A stretch of DNA of 64,000 nucleotides, from positions 62,001-126,000 of the forward strand of contig CANMLX010000004.1 in assembly GCA_947498845.1 (NCBI GenBank). The letters are read 5' to 3'. Numbering within the stretch: the first letter of the stretch is position 1; each line of letters begins with the position of its first letter. Source of the DNA: an uncultured Flavobacteriaceae bacterium. Its GTDB lineage: Bacteria > Bacteroidota > Bacteroidia > Flavobacteriales > Flavobacteriaceae. Under the pieces are notes generated by a model. It made no database searches. It was not told the origin of the DNA and worked only from the letters and a program-made list of their open reading frames with translations. The position numbers and the translations under genes are program-made. Shown one piece after another: positions 35,359-45,120 of this stretch.

Positions 35359-36900
35359 TTAGTTTTTTGCTATAAGTTTTGTATGGGCTTCGCCGTTGGT
35401 AGTCACGCGTACAACATAAAGCCCTTTTTTAAGGGAGCGCCCATCGTAATGGTACACTTTTTTACCTTTAGTCTGCGGCTGTTCATGGAGGATAGCCTGA
35501 GTAAAACTCATATCTAAACTGTAAATATCCACGCTAGTCGTAGCATTGGTTTCTAAATCGTATTGTATAAGCAAATCGTCTACAAAGGGATTAGGGTACA
35601 GTGTTATAAAATTATCGCCTTGTGCTTGTAATAACTGCTCCATCAATTCTGCCGAGATTTCTACACCATTTTCGGTGGTGAGTTTGCTATTAATTAACAC
35701 CAAGAGTTTTGGAGCTCCTGGCTCGTCTGTAGTTGTGTTTTTTGTCTCGATTTGGGCTATAAAGTATGGGATCCCGTCTATAGATTTTAAGGCGATATTA
35801 GTTGCTGCTAGTACACTATACTTATAGTTAGGGATTTTTGGGTGATCTTTATACAGTCTTGGTAAACTAATATTAAAATTCTTAAAGTATAGCGCATGAT
35901 CTAAGGTGACAGCCACCCCTTTGTTTTCTGTACTGTCTATTACCGAGGTGTAGGCGACACGTCCTGTTTTACCTTCTTTTTTAAAGCTAAAACTTATTGG
36001 GGATTGGCGCATGATCTTTTCGCCCGAATAGTCTAAATCTATTAATTGCCCTTGCCACTCTCCTTTTAAATTGTTTACGTTTAGCTCTAGTGCTTTTACT
36101 TCTTTGTCGTTATTATATTCATCGGCTTCTACCAGTGCTTCTAAGGCTTCTTTTTCTTCGGCTTCTGCTTGTTCATCTACTGGGGTTAGTAGCCCTTCTG
36201 GGGCATTGCCGTATTGTGTTTCTAAATGCGCTAATAATGTTGGGCTGTTTAGATTGCCTTCACTTTTTGATAGTAAGTCCAAGGCTTTGGCTTTATCTAC
36301 TGTTACACCATAGCCATAAAAATAACATATGGCTAACCAGTGGTTTGACATGGCATAGTCTGATTTATCAAACCAGGATACGGCTTGGGTATAATCTTGA
36401 TCTACACTACCTAGCCCTTTAAAATAACAATAGCCTATATCGTAGCCTGCTTTTTGATCGCCTAATTCGTAAGCTTGCTCATATAGTGCTAAGGCTTTAT
36501 CGTAGCTTAACACGCAGGCAATGCCTTTTCTGTATAAATCACCTAAGTAAGACAAGGCTTTTACATGATCTTGGTCTGCCGCTTTTTTTAAATAGCTAAA
36601 CGCTGCATCTCTATCGTTAAATACTTGGTATATGTTTTGTAAGGCTTCATCATCAGACAGGCGATAATCGTAATCACTTTTATAATACAAATAGCCTAAT
36701 TGGTATTGGGCTTCTGCACAGCCTTCATCGGCTAATTTTTTTAAAAGCTCATAGCCCTTGTTTACATCTTGTAATATAAGATCATCACCATACACATGGC
36801 TTAACGCTTTAATGGATGCTATGGAACAATACGCCGATCGCCTTTGGGCACTAAGGCTTAGGGTTAACATAAAGAAAATACCCAGGTAAATGTGTTTCAT
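35359..36900 (-). CDS. Sel1-repeat protein with T9SS C-terminal sorting domain
   Basis: The 513-residue protein has a signal peptide (LGIFFMLTLSLSAQ). Residues of about 45-225 hold at least four Sel1-like repeats of around 36 residues: AQYQLGYLYYKSDYDY, ALSYLGDLYRKG, AGYDIGYCYFKGLG, HWLAICYFYGYG. A beta-rich middle part follows. From about residue 430 comes the T9SS type A sorting domain: TLYPNPFVDDLLIQYDL, then VDIYSL and LKKGLYVVRVTTNGEAHTKL. Sel1 proteins scaffold protein-protein contacts. Here the protein should be released or anchored at the cell surface. It starts the block of minus-strand secreted proteins. Confidence 0.88.
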   Translation of the reverse strand: MKHIYLGIFFMLTLSLSAQRRSAYCSIASIKALSHVYGDDLILQDVNKGYELLKKLADEGCAEAQYQLGYLYYKSDYDYRLSDDEALQNIYQVFNDRDAAFSYLKKAADQDHVKALSYLGDLYRKGIACVLSYDKALALYEQAYELGDQKAGYDIGYCYFKGLGSVDQDYTQAVSWFDKSDYAMSNHWLAICYFYGYGVTVDKAKALDLLSKSEGNLNSPTLLAHLETQYGNAPEGLLTPVDEQAEAEEKEALEALVEADEYNNDKEVKALELNVNNLKGEWQGQLIDLDYSGEKIMRQSPISFSFKKEGKTGRVAYTSVIDSTENKGVAVTLDHALYFKNFNISLPRLYKDHPKIPNYKYSVLAATNIALKSIDGIPYFIAQIETKNTTTDEPGAPKLLVLINSKLTTENGVEISAELMEQLLQAQGDNFITLYPNPFVDDLLIQYDLETNATTSVDIYSLDMSFTQAILHEQPQTKGKKVYHYDGRSLKKGLYVVRVTTNGEAHTKLIAKN

Positions 36901-37210
36901 GTGCTTATTTTTATGGTTTTTTAATGGCCTAATTACTTATTGTAGCTAATTTTACGCAAGCAAAGAAATAAAAACAGATCGTGTTATGGGTAAAATAAAC
37001 GTTAAACTGTATTAACTCTCTGATTAACTAATAGCTATACCTTTATCTTTTTGTTTAAAAATTCTGAGTCTAATAAAAGAAAAATATTTTAAACACCACG
37101 AGGGTTTTACCTTAGAATTTATAAGGCAAAACCTTAGTTTTTATTTGAGTGAATATTTTGTTTTTTAAAAAATATTTTGTAAAAGCTAATGTATAATTAA
37201 CTTAATACAT
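36901..37210. other. Non-coding gap upstream of the Sel1 gene
   Basis: It holds one clear hairpin, GGTTTTACCTTA/TAAGGCAAAACC with a short loop near 37105-37135. No promoter matching TAnnTTTG was found, and no gene. Confidence 0.45.
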
Positions 37211-37698
37211 CCGTTGTGCATTTAGATGACATCTTGATCTTGTCAATTCGAGCCACTCGAAAAAAATTACAAAGAAAAGGTAATGACGTTTTACAAATCG
37301 CAAATAGTGGCTTGTCATGCTGAAGGCGATGTATTGAGCCTGTCGAAATGAGGCACGACTGAAGCATCTCATTTTCAATATAGTATTATGTATTTTGGAG
37401 ATTCTTCTCCCGAATTTTCGGGATCTGAATGACATGGTCTTTTTTAAGATATAAATTTAAAAGGAAGAAAATAAATGCTACAAATTTCAAGTATCTGAAA
37501 TTTAGTGCTTTATTTAATTACGTCATTAGTAGTGAATTTTACGATTGAAATGAGTAAAGTTGTACTTCGACAAGCTCAGCAGAACTATCGAGAATACGAT
37601 TTTTAGCCTTTACCAGGTTCTCAATACGATTTTTTCGTACCTCAAAATCACTCGAACCGACAGAAAAGCATTTTTTTTGACTCTAAACGCGCAACAAG
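37211..37698. mobile_element. Degenerate 488-bp element with CCGTTGTGC ends and nested repeats
   Basis: CCGTTGTGCATTTAGA at the left matches TCTAAACGCGCAACAAG at the right (reverse complement CTTGTTGCGCGTTTAGA). These are the ends of the element at 21418, partly decayed. Inside are intergenic palindromes, such as AGATTCTTCTCCCGAATTTT with CGGGATCTGAATGACATGG. It abuts the stop of the transglutaminase gene. Confidence 0.6.
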
Positions 37699-39243
37699 TT
37701 AATACCAATAGATTTTATGAGTATTAGAGTCGATGGTAAATATTCTTTCAAAAGTATCTGTTTCTTCTGGAAGGACTCTAAACAAGGCTTTTTTTGGAAG
37801 TCCGTTAAAGCTTAAACTACCATTATTACATTTCACCTTTTTAAAGGTTTTCCAGTCGCCTTCCCAGTAATACAAGGTATAGTATTCCCCATCGTTTAAG
37901 GTGACTGTATTAAAATCCTTAGAATCAAAAGTCTCTTCGTTATCTCTGGAAATGGTAGCGTTATAGGTGTGCTTAAAATCTGGCTTTAAAAGTTGTTGTT
38001 CTCCATTTCCTTTTAATAAAATGGCATGTTTACTAGGGCTTAGTATAGCGTGTTTTTTATTTTTCACTATGGTATCTCTTGTTTTTGATGGTAGGTATAC
38101 CAAATTACGTCCCATATCTTTAAACACCGCCTTATTATCTGCGCCTGTAGCTGCCCACCATAGTGGTCGCCAGTCGCCTTTGTTAAATACCGCTATATAG
38201 GCAATGTTATTGGGCAGTTTTTCTTTGTATTGGTAAGTGATATTAGAGACATAGCCATATTCTCCTGTTACATCAATTACGTTTGGTTTTCTTAATTTAC
38301 TTGTGGGGATTTGGTTATAGGGGATTTTAGTAGCTAAAGCTTCTTTTTGTGGTGAAAAGGTATGCCTTAGTACCTTACCTATACGTTTTGTTACTGCATT
38401 GTAAGCATAAGGTAATTCTAAATTACCATTAAAAGGGATAAAATTACAATCTTTATCTAGTACCGTATTCCAGTAGTGGGAATGTGATGAAGCGGCATGG
38501 TAGGGTACATAATCGTAAGTAATGCCTAAACCTAATGCACGTCCTAACAATAATACCGTGTTTGCCAAATCGGTACAGTTGCCCTGCCCTCTAAAATGCA
38601 CCTGATCTATCCCTAGCATAGGTTGAGGGTAAGGCCGCTTATCTATAAATTCTATATGCTTTAAGGATTTTATAAGCTCTGAACATACTTCCACAGGGTC
38701 TTCCTTATCTAAAGCCGTAAAGCGCGCACTTTTATATTGTTCTGCATACTTTTTTTTCCAACCTGACTCTAAAGGTTCTAACGAACTACGGTAAGGCAAT
38801 ACATATTCGCAAAAATGCTCAAAGCTATAATGTTTATACCAGGGACTTTCCTGCCAGGTTTTAAAGGAAAATTCGATATGTTCTATTAACATATCGGCAG
38901 TTAACTGGTCTAAGTCCTTTACATATTTTATTTCCTGTTTACCTCCTTTGGTGGTAAAAGAACGAAATGCTTTTTTTGCGGCTTCAAAACTATCGTATTT
39001 AAATTCGTTTAAATCCACTTTTTTATTACTTCTATCTATCCATTGTGGGTTGGCAGACCCATGATTTAACATTCCCCTTAATAAAAATTTAGCAGCTTCT
39101 TTTTTTTTAGAATCAGATTTATAATGGTTGACCACTTTTTGGTGTAGTGCCCTATATTTTTCAAGACTTTCCCTAGATGCTTGAGAGAAACTTTGGATGA
39201 CCAGTAAAAAAAAGAAACTACAAACTAGCGCATGTTTTTTCAT
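37699..39243 (-). CDS. Secreted transglutaminase-like protein
   Basis: The 514-residue protein has a signal peptide (FFFLLVIQSFSQ). Residues 20-200 are helical and contain LLRGMLNHGSANPQW and ILPYRS-like FCEYVLPYRSSLEPL. The transglutaminase-like core has GQGNCTDLANTVLLLGRALG (Cys223), SHSHYWNTVLDKD (His256, Asp263 or Asp265), and IPFNGNLELP. A beta-rich C-terminal half follows (residues 300-514). The module is homologous to the C-terminal part of the fusion at 1-2740, where HFGNCLSLANY and ILPYRSND align. It is divergently transcribed from an O-antigen ligase-like gene 57 bases away. The family resembles transglutaminase/protease folds; the actual reaction is unknown. Confidence 0.85.
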   Translation of the reverse strand: MKKHALVCSFFFLLVIQSFSQASRESLEKYRALHQKVVNHYKSDSKKKEAAKFLLRGMLNHGSANPQWIDRSNKKVDLNEFKYDSFEAAKKAFRSFTTKGGKQEIKYVKDLDQLTADMLIEHIEFSFKTWQESPWYKHYSFEHFCEYVLPYRSSLEPLESGWKKKYAEQYKSARFTALDKEDPVEVCSELIKSLKHIEFIDKRPYPQPMLGIDQVHFRGQGNCTDLANTVLLLGRALGLGITYDYVPYHAASSHSHYWNTVLDKDCNFIPFNGNLELPYAYNAVTKRIGKVLRHTFSPQKEALATKIPYNQIPTSKLRKPNVIDVTGEYGYVSNITYQYKEKLPNNIAYIAVFNKGDWRPLWWAATGADNKAVFKDMGRNLVYLPSKTRDTIVKNKKHAILSPSKHAILLKGNGEQQLLKPDFKHTYNATISRDNEETFDSKDFNTVTLNDGEYYTLYYWEGDWKTFKKVKCNNGSLSFNGLPKKALFRVLPEETDTFERIFTIDSNTHKIYWY

Positions 39244-39300
39244 AAGTTATTATATTTTGCACTGAAAAACAGCACTATTTTTTGTGTAAATATATAATTA

Positions 39301-41073
39301 ATGGCATTAGACGTATCAAAAAATAATTATAAAATTGGGATACCATTTTTATTCCTTTCTGCCTTATTCATTATTTTACCTGTGTTAAGCTGGGGGCTTA
39401 AAATAAACCACTACAACTATTTTATAGCTATGGTTGGACTTTGGGGCGTATTTCATTTTATAACAAGTAGAAAGAAAACATGGGGATTTCATCCTATGGA
39501 TATCTGGGTGATTGTTTTTGTTGCCTATCAAATCTTTCATGTCTCGTTTCTTGGTAATGCCTCGTTTTTTGAAATCTCTTTTTGGTGGCGCTTTAGTTTT
39601 ATCATCCTCTATTTTATTTTTAAAGACTTGCTGTTAAACTATCAAAATGGGTTTAAAAAAAGGCTTGTTTATGTATTGCTCATTAGGTTTGGTGTTGAAG
39701 TTTTTATTGGTGCCTTACAATATCTGGAGTTGATTACTATTTCCAGCAGCAAGCATTTTGATGTTGCGGGGACTTTTTCTTCTACTAACCATTTTGCACT
39801 TTGTCTAGGCATGGGCTTGGTGACGCTATTGCTACAACTCAAAAAAAACATGCCTCATAAGTTATACTATTTGGTCGCTGTTGTATTTGGAGTTAGCGGT
39901 TTGCTATTAATATTGCATAGCACATCCAGAAGTGCTTTGTTAGGTTTATTGGCTGTTGCAGTGACTTATGTGCTTTTAAAAAAGAACCTGATCACAACAT
40001 TTAAAGCGCTGGGTAAAACTTTAAAACTTTCTTTTGTTGCTTTAAGTATTGTAATAATTGGTTTGGGAGGTTATGCTTTATTTCACCTTAAAAAAGATTC
40101 TGCCAATGGCAGATTATTTGCTGCTAAAATCACTTTAAGCGAAACCATTAAAAAGCCTGTTTTTGGCCATGGTTTATTTAATTTTGAAGAGGGCTACAAT
40201 ACGGCTAAATCCAAATATTTTACTACAAAAACCAGAGATTGGACAGAGATAAAAATAGGCGATCATATCACTCATGCTATGAACGATTATTTAGAAACCC
40301 TCTACGAAATAGGTCTTGTTGGTTTTGTTTTAAGCTTGCTTATTTTAATACAGCTGTTTAAACGCATTACAAGCTATGATACCTATGTATATTGTGGTGT
40401 TTTTATTGTTGTTATCTGTCTTGTGGCAGGAGCGTTTACCACTCTGCTGGTTAATGCTTTTTTTGTAATGACTGTGCTTATGGCTTTGTTTTTAATTCCT
40501 GTGGATTACCTTGATGCTACCAGCAAAAAAGTGTATCGCTATAAACCTCTACTGCTTTTAACAGCGTTAGTATTTATTACTATTGGAGGATTAAAAATTT
40601 ATGGGTTTTACTGGCTAGAATCCCAACAATCAAATACTACCAAAACGGTTAAAAGTTCCGATTGGGAATTCTGGACCAAAATAGTAGCTGATAATGGGCA
40701 TGCCCAGTTTGTGTATGCATCAGAATTACATAAAACCTATAATCAAAAGACTAGAGCACTAAGAGTCATGGAGCAGGCCGTTATGAAAAATAAAAAACCT
40801 GACAACATTAGGAAACTGGCCTTATACTATGCCCATAGTGGCAACCTTAAAAAAGCCGAAGACTTATTACGTTTTAACATTGGTAATGAACCATTTTTAT
40901 TTGAACCCAGACACGATTTGGCAGTGATTTATCAAAAAACAGGGCAGCACAAAAAGTACATACAAATTCTTAAAACCATTATTGATTTTCCTGAAAAAGT
41001 ACCTTCTAAGAAAGTGACCGAGCTTAAAAATGATGCTAAAAAACGACTGGATGAAGCCCTAAAAAAGAAGTAA
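39301..41073 (+). CDS. O-antigen ligase-like membrane protein with C-terminal TPR
   Basis: The 590-residue protein has about a dozen hydrophobic segments up to residue 435. The ligase hallmarks are LILHSTSRSALLG and the conserved loop KKPVFGHGLFNFEEGY with AMNDYLETLYEIGLVGFVLS. This is the same order as in the fusion protein at 1-2740. A soluble periplasmic tail follows (about residues 450-590) with TPR-like helices (RKLALYYAHSGNLKKAEDLL). It probably transfers or polymerises surface glycan on the periplasmic side. It shares a 57-base divergent promoter region with the transglutaminase-like gene. Confidence 0.85.
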   Translation: MALDVSKNNYKIGIPFLFLSALFIILPVLSWGLKINHYNYFIAMVGLWGVFHFITSRKKTWGFHPMDIWVIVFVAYQIFHVSFLGNASFFEISFWWRFSFIILYFIFKDLLLNYQNGFKKRLVYVLLIRFGVEVFIGALQYLELITISSSKHFDVAGTFSSTNHFALCLGMGLVTLLLQLKKNMPHKLYYLVAVVFGVSGLLLILHSTSRSALLGLLAVAVTYVLLKKNLITTFKALGKTLKLSFVALSIVIIGLGGYALFHLKKDSANGRLFAAKITLSETIKKPVFGHGLFNFEEGYNTAKSKYFTTKTRDWTEIKIGDHITHAMNDYLETLYEIGLVGFVLSLLILIQLFKRITSYDTYVYCGVFIVVICLVAGAFTTLLVNAFFVMTVLMALFLIPVDYLDATSKKVYRYKPLLLLTALVFITIGGLKIYGFYWLESQQSNTTKTVKSSDWEFWTKIVADNGHAQFVYASELHKTYNQKTRALRVMEQAVMKNKKPDNIRKLALYYAHSGNLKKAEDLLRFNIGNEPFLFEPRHDLAVIYQKTGQHKKYIQILKTIIDFPEKVPSKKVTELKNDAKKRLDEALKKK

Positions 41074-41080
41074 TAGCTTA

Positions 41081-41175
41081 TTAAACCTAAGCTCCCGCTT
41101 TTCAGCGGGATTAGTTCTACTTACTATTTTGAATGCATTGCGATGCAATTTTTCAAAATAGAGTTTCACTAATAA
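41081..41175. repeat. 95-bp structured intergenic repeat, copy B
   Basis: It has the same boundaries (TTAAACCT...CTAATAA), the same length and the same two hairpins as 28543-28637, with changes that mostly keep the stems paired (CCCGCTTTTCAGCGGG). It lies 7 bases after the stop of the ligase-like gene. Confidence 0.75.
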
Positions 41176-41248
41176 AATTTCTCTAAATATTAACTTTTTT
41201 AATAGCCCCGTTTATTACATTTGCTTTCAACCATAAAACACATTTTAA

Positions 41249-42598
41249 ATGTTTAAGACAATATTAAAGGGGGTATTTACACTAGTTTTAATGTTCAACT
41301 TAGTGTTTTCTTTCGGGCAATCTGCCACTAAAAATACCTTAGACGTTTTAAGTAAACCCTATAATTTATCTAGTGCACAGCAAAGTGAATTAAAAGCTTT
41401 GATAGATGGGGCTAATAAGGCTTTTTTAGAGCAAACTACAGCTTTTGTGGATAGTGCTATTTCTAATAAACAACAGGATTTTTTAAAAGCTAAAGCACAG
41501 TTAGAGGTTTTGCAAAAATTAATATCTTTTGATTTACAACCTCCTGTTTTTTTAAATAATGATACTAGGCAAATTACATTGGTTGAAACGGCTAAAAAAA
41601 TCAATTTTAATACGGCTAAACTTAATACCATTATTAAATTATTTGTTGAGCGTGAGTTTAAACTTAAAGAGTTTGAGTTTATAAGGTCTAGCGCTATTGC
41701 TTATGCTAATGATGCCATTGATTTTCATGAGCATACTTATGATGTAAGAGCGATTCATGAGGATTATTCTAAAAAAGTGGCCGATCTTATTTCCTTGGAG
41801 GAATACGAGGCACTTTTTAAAGATAGCCTCATGCCTATTATTGAAAACACGTCTAAAAAAAGAATTGAAACGATTGCTAATGCTTATAACATTGTTGAAG
41901 ACAAACACTTTAAGAAACTTAAATACATAACGGATCGCTTTGCCCTAAAAAAAATTATGATTCAGCATTATTATACCTTCGATCATAAAAAATTACATGT
42001 ATCTAGGGTAAATGCAATGTTTGAGGAATCCAGAGCTATTGATATAGCCATACAAGAGTTTAACATTGAAACCAATGGGTTTGATTTGTCTTCTGATGCT
42101 CGTATTGCATTTTTTGTTGAACGCTCCAAAAAAGCTGGGATCTCTAATGAAGACATAAAAAAACTAGTTTATGCTATTAATGATTATAATAAAAAAATAA
42201 ACAAATACTATGAAGATTTAGCTATATGGCAAAGTAAATATGTTATCTATTACTTTCATAGTGCTGGTTCTCCAGAGATTTACGAAAAAGAACTTAAAAG
42301 ACAGGTAAGTAAAATAATGACCATAGATCAATTTGAAAAAATGTTTTTACATCAATTTAAAGGACGAATAGATGTGGAAGCTAACTTGCGTACTGCCAAG
42401 CTAAGAATAACTTATAGAAATTTATCTTCGGCTCAATTACAAAAACTCTCTGACATGATTAGAGAACAAGTTAAAAAAGAACGTGTCATCTATGAATACT
42501 ATGGCTATGATCATGAAAATGCTATACAACGACTAAGAGCTTCTAAATATAAGTTTGATAAAAAATATAAAGAGACGTTAAAGGAGGTTTTAAATTAA
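41249..42598 (+). CDS. Secreted helical protein with internal repeats
   Basis: The 449-residue protein has a signal peptide (LVLMFNLVFSFGQ). The body is almost entirely helical and charged, and a unit of about 80-90 residues recurs. Each unit starts like YNLSSAQQSELKALIDGA, NFNTAKLNTIIKLFVERE, FKKLKYITDRFALKKIMIQH, GISNEDIKKLVYAINDYN and NLSSAQLQKLSDMIREQVKK, followed by an aromatic stretch (YYTFDH, YYGYDH, YYFHSAG). I recognise no family. Repeated helical hairpins suggest a periplasmic or surface scaffold. It sits between the glycan-ligase gene and the ABC ATPase, and its own promoter lies between 41176 and 41248. Confidence 0.7.
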   Translation: MFKTILKGVFTLVLMFNLVFSFGQSATKNTLDVLSKPYNLSSAQQSELKALIDGANKAFLEQTTAFVDSAISNKQQDFLKAKAQLEVLQKLISFDLQPPVFLNNDTRQITLVETAKKINFNTAKLNTIIKLFVEREFKLKEFEFIRSSAIAYANDAIDFHEHTYDVRAIHEDYSKKVADLISLEEYEALFKDSLMPIIENTSKKRIETIANAYNIVEDKHFKKLKYITDRFALKKIMIQHYYTFDHKKLHVSRVNAMFEESRAIDIAIQEFNIETNGFDLSSDARIAFFVERSKKAGISNEDIKKLVYAINDYNKKINKYYEDLAIWQSKYVIYYFHSAGSPEIYEKELKRQVSKIMTIDQFEKMFLHQFKGRIDVEANLRTAKLRITYRNLSSAQLQKLSDMIREQVKKERVIYEYYGYDHENAIQRLRASKYKFDKKYKETLKEVLN

Positions 42599-42673
42599 TT
42601 GATTTCAAAAAAAGGTTATTTTTTAGACTAATTAAACATTTTAAGACGCTCTATAACAACTACAACGAATTGA

Positions 42674-43585
42674 ATGCTTCAAGTAAAAAATTTATCATTC
42701 CGTTACAAAAAACAACTTATTTTAAATAACATAAGTTTTACTGTTAATCTAGGGGATCATTTTTCTATTATTGGTGAAAGTGGTTCTGGTAAAAGTACCC
42801 TCTTAAAGCTCCTTTATGGTACTTACGATTTAGATGAAGGGCAGCTGTTTTGGAAAGACCAGCAAATTTTAGGTCCAGAATACAACCTTATTATTGGTCC
42901 AGAATACATGAAATATGTGGCTCAGGAATTCGATTTAATGCCCTACATAAGTGTTTCTGAAAATATTGGTGCATTCCTCTCTAATTTTTATCCTGAAGAA
43001 AAACAAGAACGCATAAATGAACTCTTAGATGTTGTTGAATTAACCCCCTATAAAGATGTTAAAGTTAAAGAATTAAGTGGCGGACAAAAACAGCGTGTTG
43101 CCTTAGCTCGTGCCGTTGCAAAACAACCCGAAATTCTTTTGTTAGACGAGCCTTTTAGCCATATAGACAACTTTAAAAAGCAATCTTTAAGGCGCAGTAT
43201 TTTTAAATATCTAAAAGAAAAAAACATCACTTGTATTGTTGCTACCCATGATAAGGATGATGTACTCTCATTTTCCGATCATATGATGGTATTGCACGAT
43301 GCAAAAATTATGGCCAGCGATACCCCAAAAGCACTACATGACAATCCTAAACACCCATTAGTAGCTGCCTTTTTTGGCGAATTTAATACCATTGATACGA
43401 CTATTGTATACGCTCACCAACTTAAAGTTGTTAAACAATCTAACTTAAAAGCCATAGTGATACAATCCTACTACAAAGGCAATTTCTACTTAATTAAAGC
43501 TGATTTAAATGGGAAGTCTGTTTTTTTTGAGCATAACATAAGGCTTGACATTGGTGTTGTGGTTTGTTTAGATAGGATTGAATAA
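42674..43585 (+). CDS. ABC transporter ATP-binding protein
   Basis: The 303-residue protein has Walker A GESGSGKSTLLKLLYG, Q-loop VAQEFDLMPYI, signature ELSGGQKQRVALARAV, Walker B EILLLDEPFSHID and H-loop CIVATHDKDD. Residues of about 235-303 form an extra C-terminal domain resembling the regulatory OB/TOBE parts of importer ATPases. No membrane subunit is next to it. The partner transporter must be encoded elsewhere, so its substrate cannot be named. An amino acid or metal importer is possible. Confidence 0.9.
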   Translation: MLQVKNLSFRYKKQLILNNISFTVNLGDHFSIIGESGSGKSTLLKLLYGTYDLDEGQLFWKDQQILGPEYNLIIGPEYMKYVAQEFDLMPYISVSENIGAFLSNFYPEEKQERINELLDVVELTPYKDVKVKELSGGQKQRVALARAVAKQPEILLLDEPFSHIDNFKKQSLRRSIFKYLKEKNITCIVATHDKDDVLSFSDHMMVLHDAKIMASDTPKALHDNPKHPLVAAFFGEFNTIDTTIVYAHQLKVVKQSNLKAIVIQSYYKGNFYLIKADLNGKSVFFEHNIRLDIGVVVCLDRIE

Positions 43586-43995
43586 AGGTTTAACAACAAC
43601 GTGCCATTCTTCTTGTTTGTTATTATATAGAGGTAATATTAATGGGTAGTTTTGTACATCTTGTTTTGGGAAATGGATTCATGACTACACAGGAATGACA
43701 AGTTCCTTTTGTTTAATAAAGAGGTTTTTTTGGGTAATTTTTCACTAATTCCAAAACAAATTCAATTTCTCCAATGCATTCTTATACTTCTACTTCAATA
43801 AGTAATACATCTATTTTGTAAATAAATACAACAAATTATGTAGGCGTTTACAAAATTTATAGTTATTATTGTTTAACCCAACAATTAGCAGTGTATTTCT
43901 TGAGCCAAAGATTAAGTCTTTATTATTTTAAATTAATCTTACGCAATATAGTCTAGCACATATAACCTTTTAAACAAGTATCCAACCAAAGCAAT
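43586..43995. other. Non-coding gap before the polysaccharide cluster
   Basis: About 410 bases with no convincing reading frame. A relic of a flavobacterial intergenic repeat is visible (TGGATTCATGACTACACAGG, AATGACAA). The region should contain the promoter for gmd and the genes after it, but no clear TAnnTTTG box with a matching -33 element was found. Confidence 0.5.
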
Positions 43996-45120
43996 ATGAT
44001 AACTAAAAGAAAAACAGCATTAATAACTGGTGTTACAGGTCAAGATGGTGCTTACCTAAGTGAGTTTTTGTTAAAAAAAAATTATGTCGTTCATGGTATT
44101 AAAAGGCGCTCTTCTTTATTTAATACCAATAGAGTAGATCATTTATACGAAGACCCTCATGTAGAAAATAGAAATTTTATATTGCATTTTGGAGACATGG
44201 CAGATAGTGCTAATATTATTCGATTAATAAAGGAAATTGAACCTGACGAAATATACAATCTAGCTGCAATGAGCCATGTAAGAGTATCTTTTGACATTGC
44301 AGAATATACTGCCAATGTAGATGGTTTAGGAACATTACGTATTCTTGATGCGGTACGTTTACTTGGGTTAGAAAATAAAACACGAATCTACCAAGCATCA
44401 ACATCTGAACTTTATGGAAAAGTACAAGAAGTACCTCAATCTGAAACGACCCCGTTTTATCCAAGAAGTCCTTATGCTGTTGCAAAAATGTATGCCTATT
44501 GGATTACTGTTAATTATAGAGAAGCCTATAACATGTTTGCCTGTAATGGTATCTTGTTTAACCACGAGTCCCCATTAAGAGGTGAAACTTTTGTAACACG
44601 AAAAATTACAAGAGCTGTGTCTAGAATTGCATTGGGATTACAAGAAAAACTATTCTTAGGTAACTTAGATGCAAAAAGAGATTGGGGACATGCAAAGGAC
44701 TATGTAGAAATGATGTGGCTCATTTTACAGGCAGATCAACCAGAAGATTGGGTTATTGCTACAGGAGAAACCACATCGGTTAGGGACTTTGTAAAAATGA
44801 GTTTTAATGAAATTGGTATTGAATTACACTTTCAAGGAAAAGGGATTTACGAAAAAGGCTATATAAAAGCATGTTCTAACCCAGACTACCAATTACCAAT
44901 TGGTAAAGAAGTTTTAGCCATAGACAAGAAATATTACAGACCAACCGAAGTAGATCTTTTAATTGGAGATCCTACTAAAGCCAGAAAAAAATTAGGTTGG
45001 AAATCCAAACATACCCTAAAGGATCTTGTAAAAGACATGATGAAAAACGATATGGATTTAATGTTTAGAGATCATCATTTACAAGAAGGAGGTTATAAAA
45101 CCTTAAATTATCATGAATAA
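43996..45120 (+). CDS. gmd: GDP-mannose 4,6-dehydratase
   Basis: Gmd converts GDP-mannose to GDP-4-keto-6-deoxymannose, the first step to GDP-L-fucose. The 374-residue sequence has the NAD-binding start [19 protein letters not shown], the family-typical [17 protein letters not shown], the catalytic Ser/Tyr/Lys region [12 protein letters not shown] with [12 protein letters not shown], and the NADP loop [19 protein letters not shown]. The length is usual. It overlaps the fcl start by 8 bases, so the pair is translationally coupled, and it opens the exopolysaccharide cluster. Confidence 0.97.
   Translation: MITKRKTALITGVTGQDGAYLSEFLLKKNYVVHGIKRRSSLFNTNRVDHLYEDPHVENRNFILHFGDMADSANIIRLIKEIEPDEIYNLAAMSHVRVSFDIAEYTANVDGLGTLRILDAVRLLGLENKTRIYQASTSELYGKVQEVPQSETTPFYPRSPYAVAKMYAYWITVNYREAYNMFACNGILFNHESPLRGETFVTRKITRAVSRIALGLQEKLFLGNLDAKRDWGHAKDYVEMMWLILQADQPEDWVIATGETTSVRDFVKMSFNEIGIELHFQGKGIYEKGYIKACSNPDYQLPIGKEVLAIDKKYYRPTEVDLLIGDPTKARKKLGWKSKHTLKDLVKDMMKNDMDLMFRDHHLQEGGYKTLNYHE

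Noticed and set aside
42674..43585. Part of the polysaccharide export machinery
   Set aside because: The ATPase resembles importer ATPases with a C-terminal regulatory domain, is separated by 410 bases from gmd, and the Wzx/Wzy/Wza/Wzc set needs no ABC exporter.
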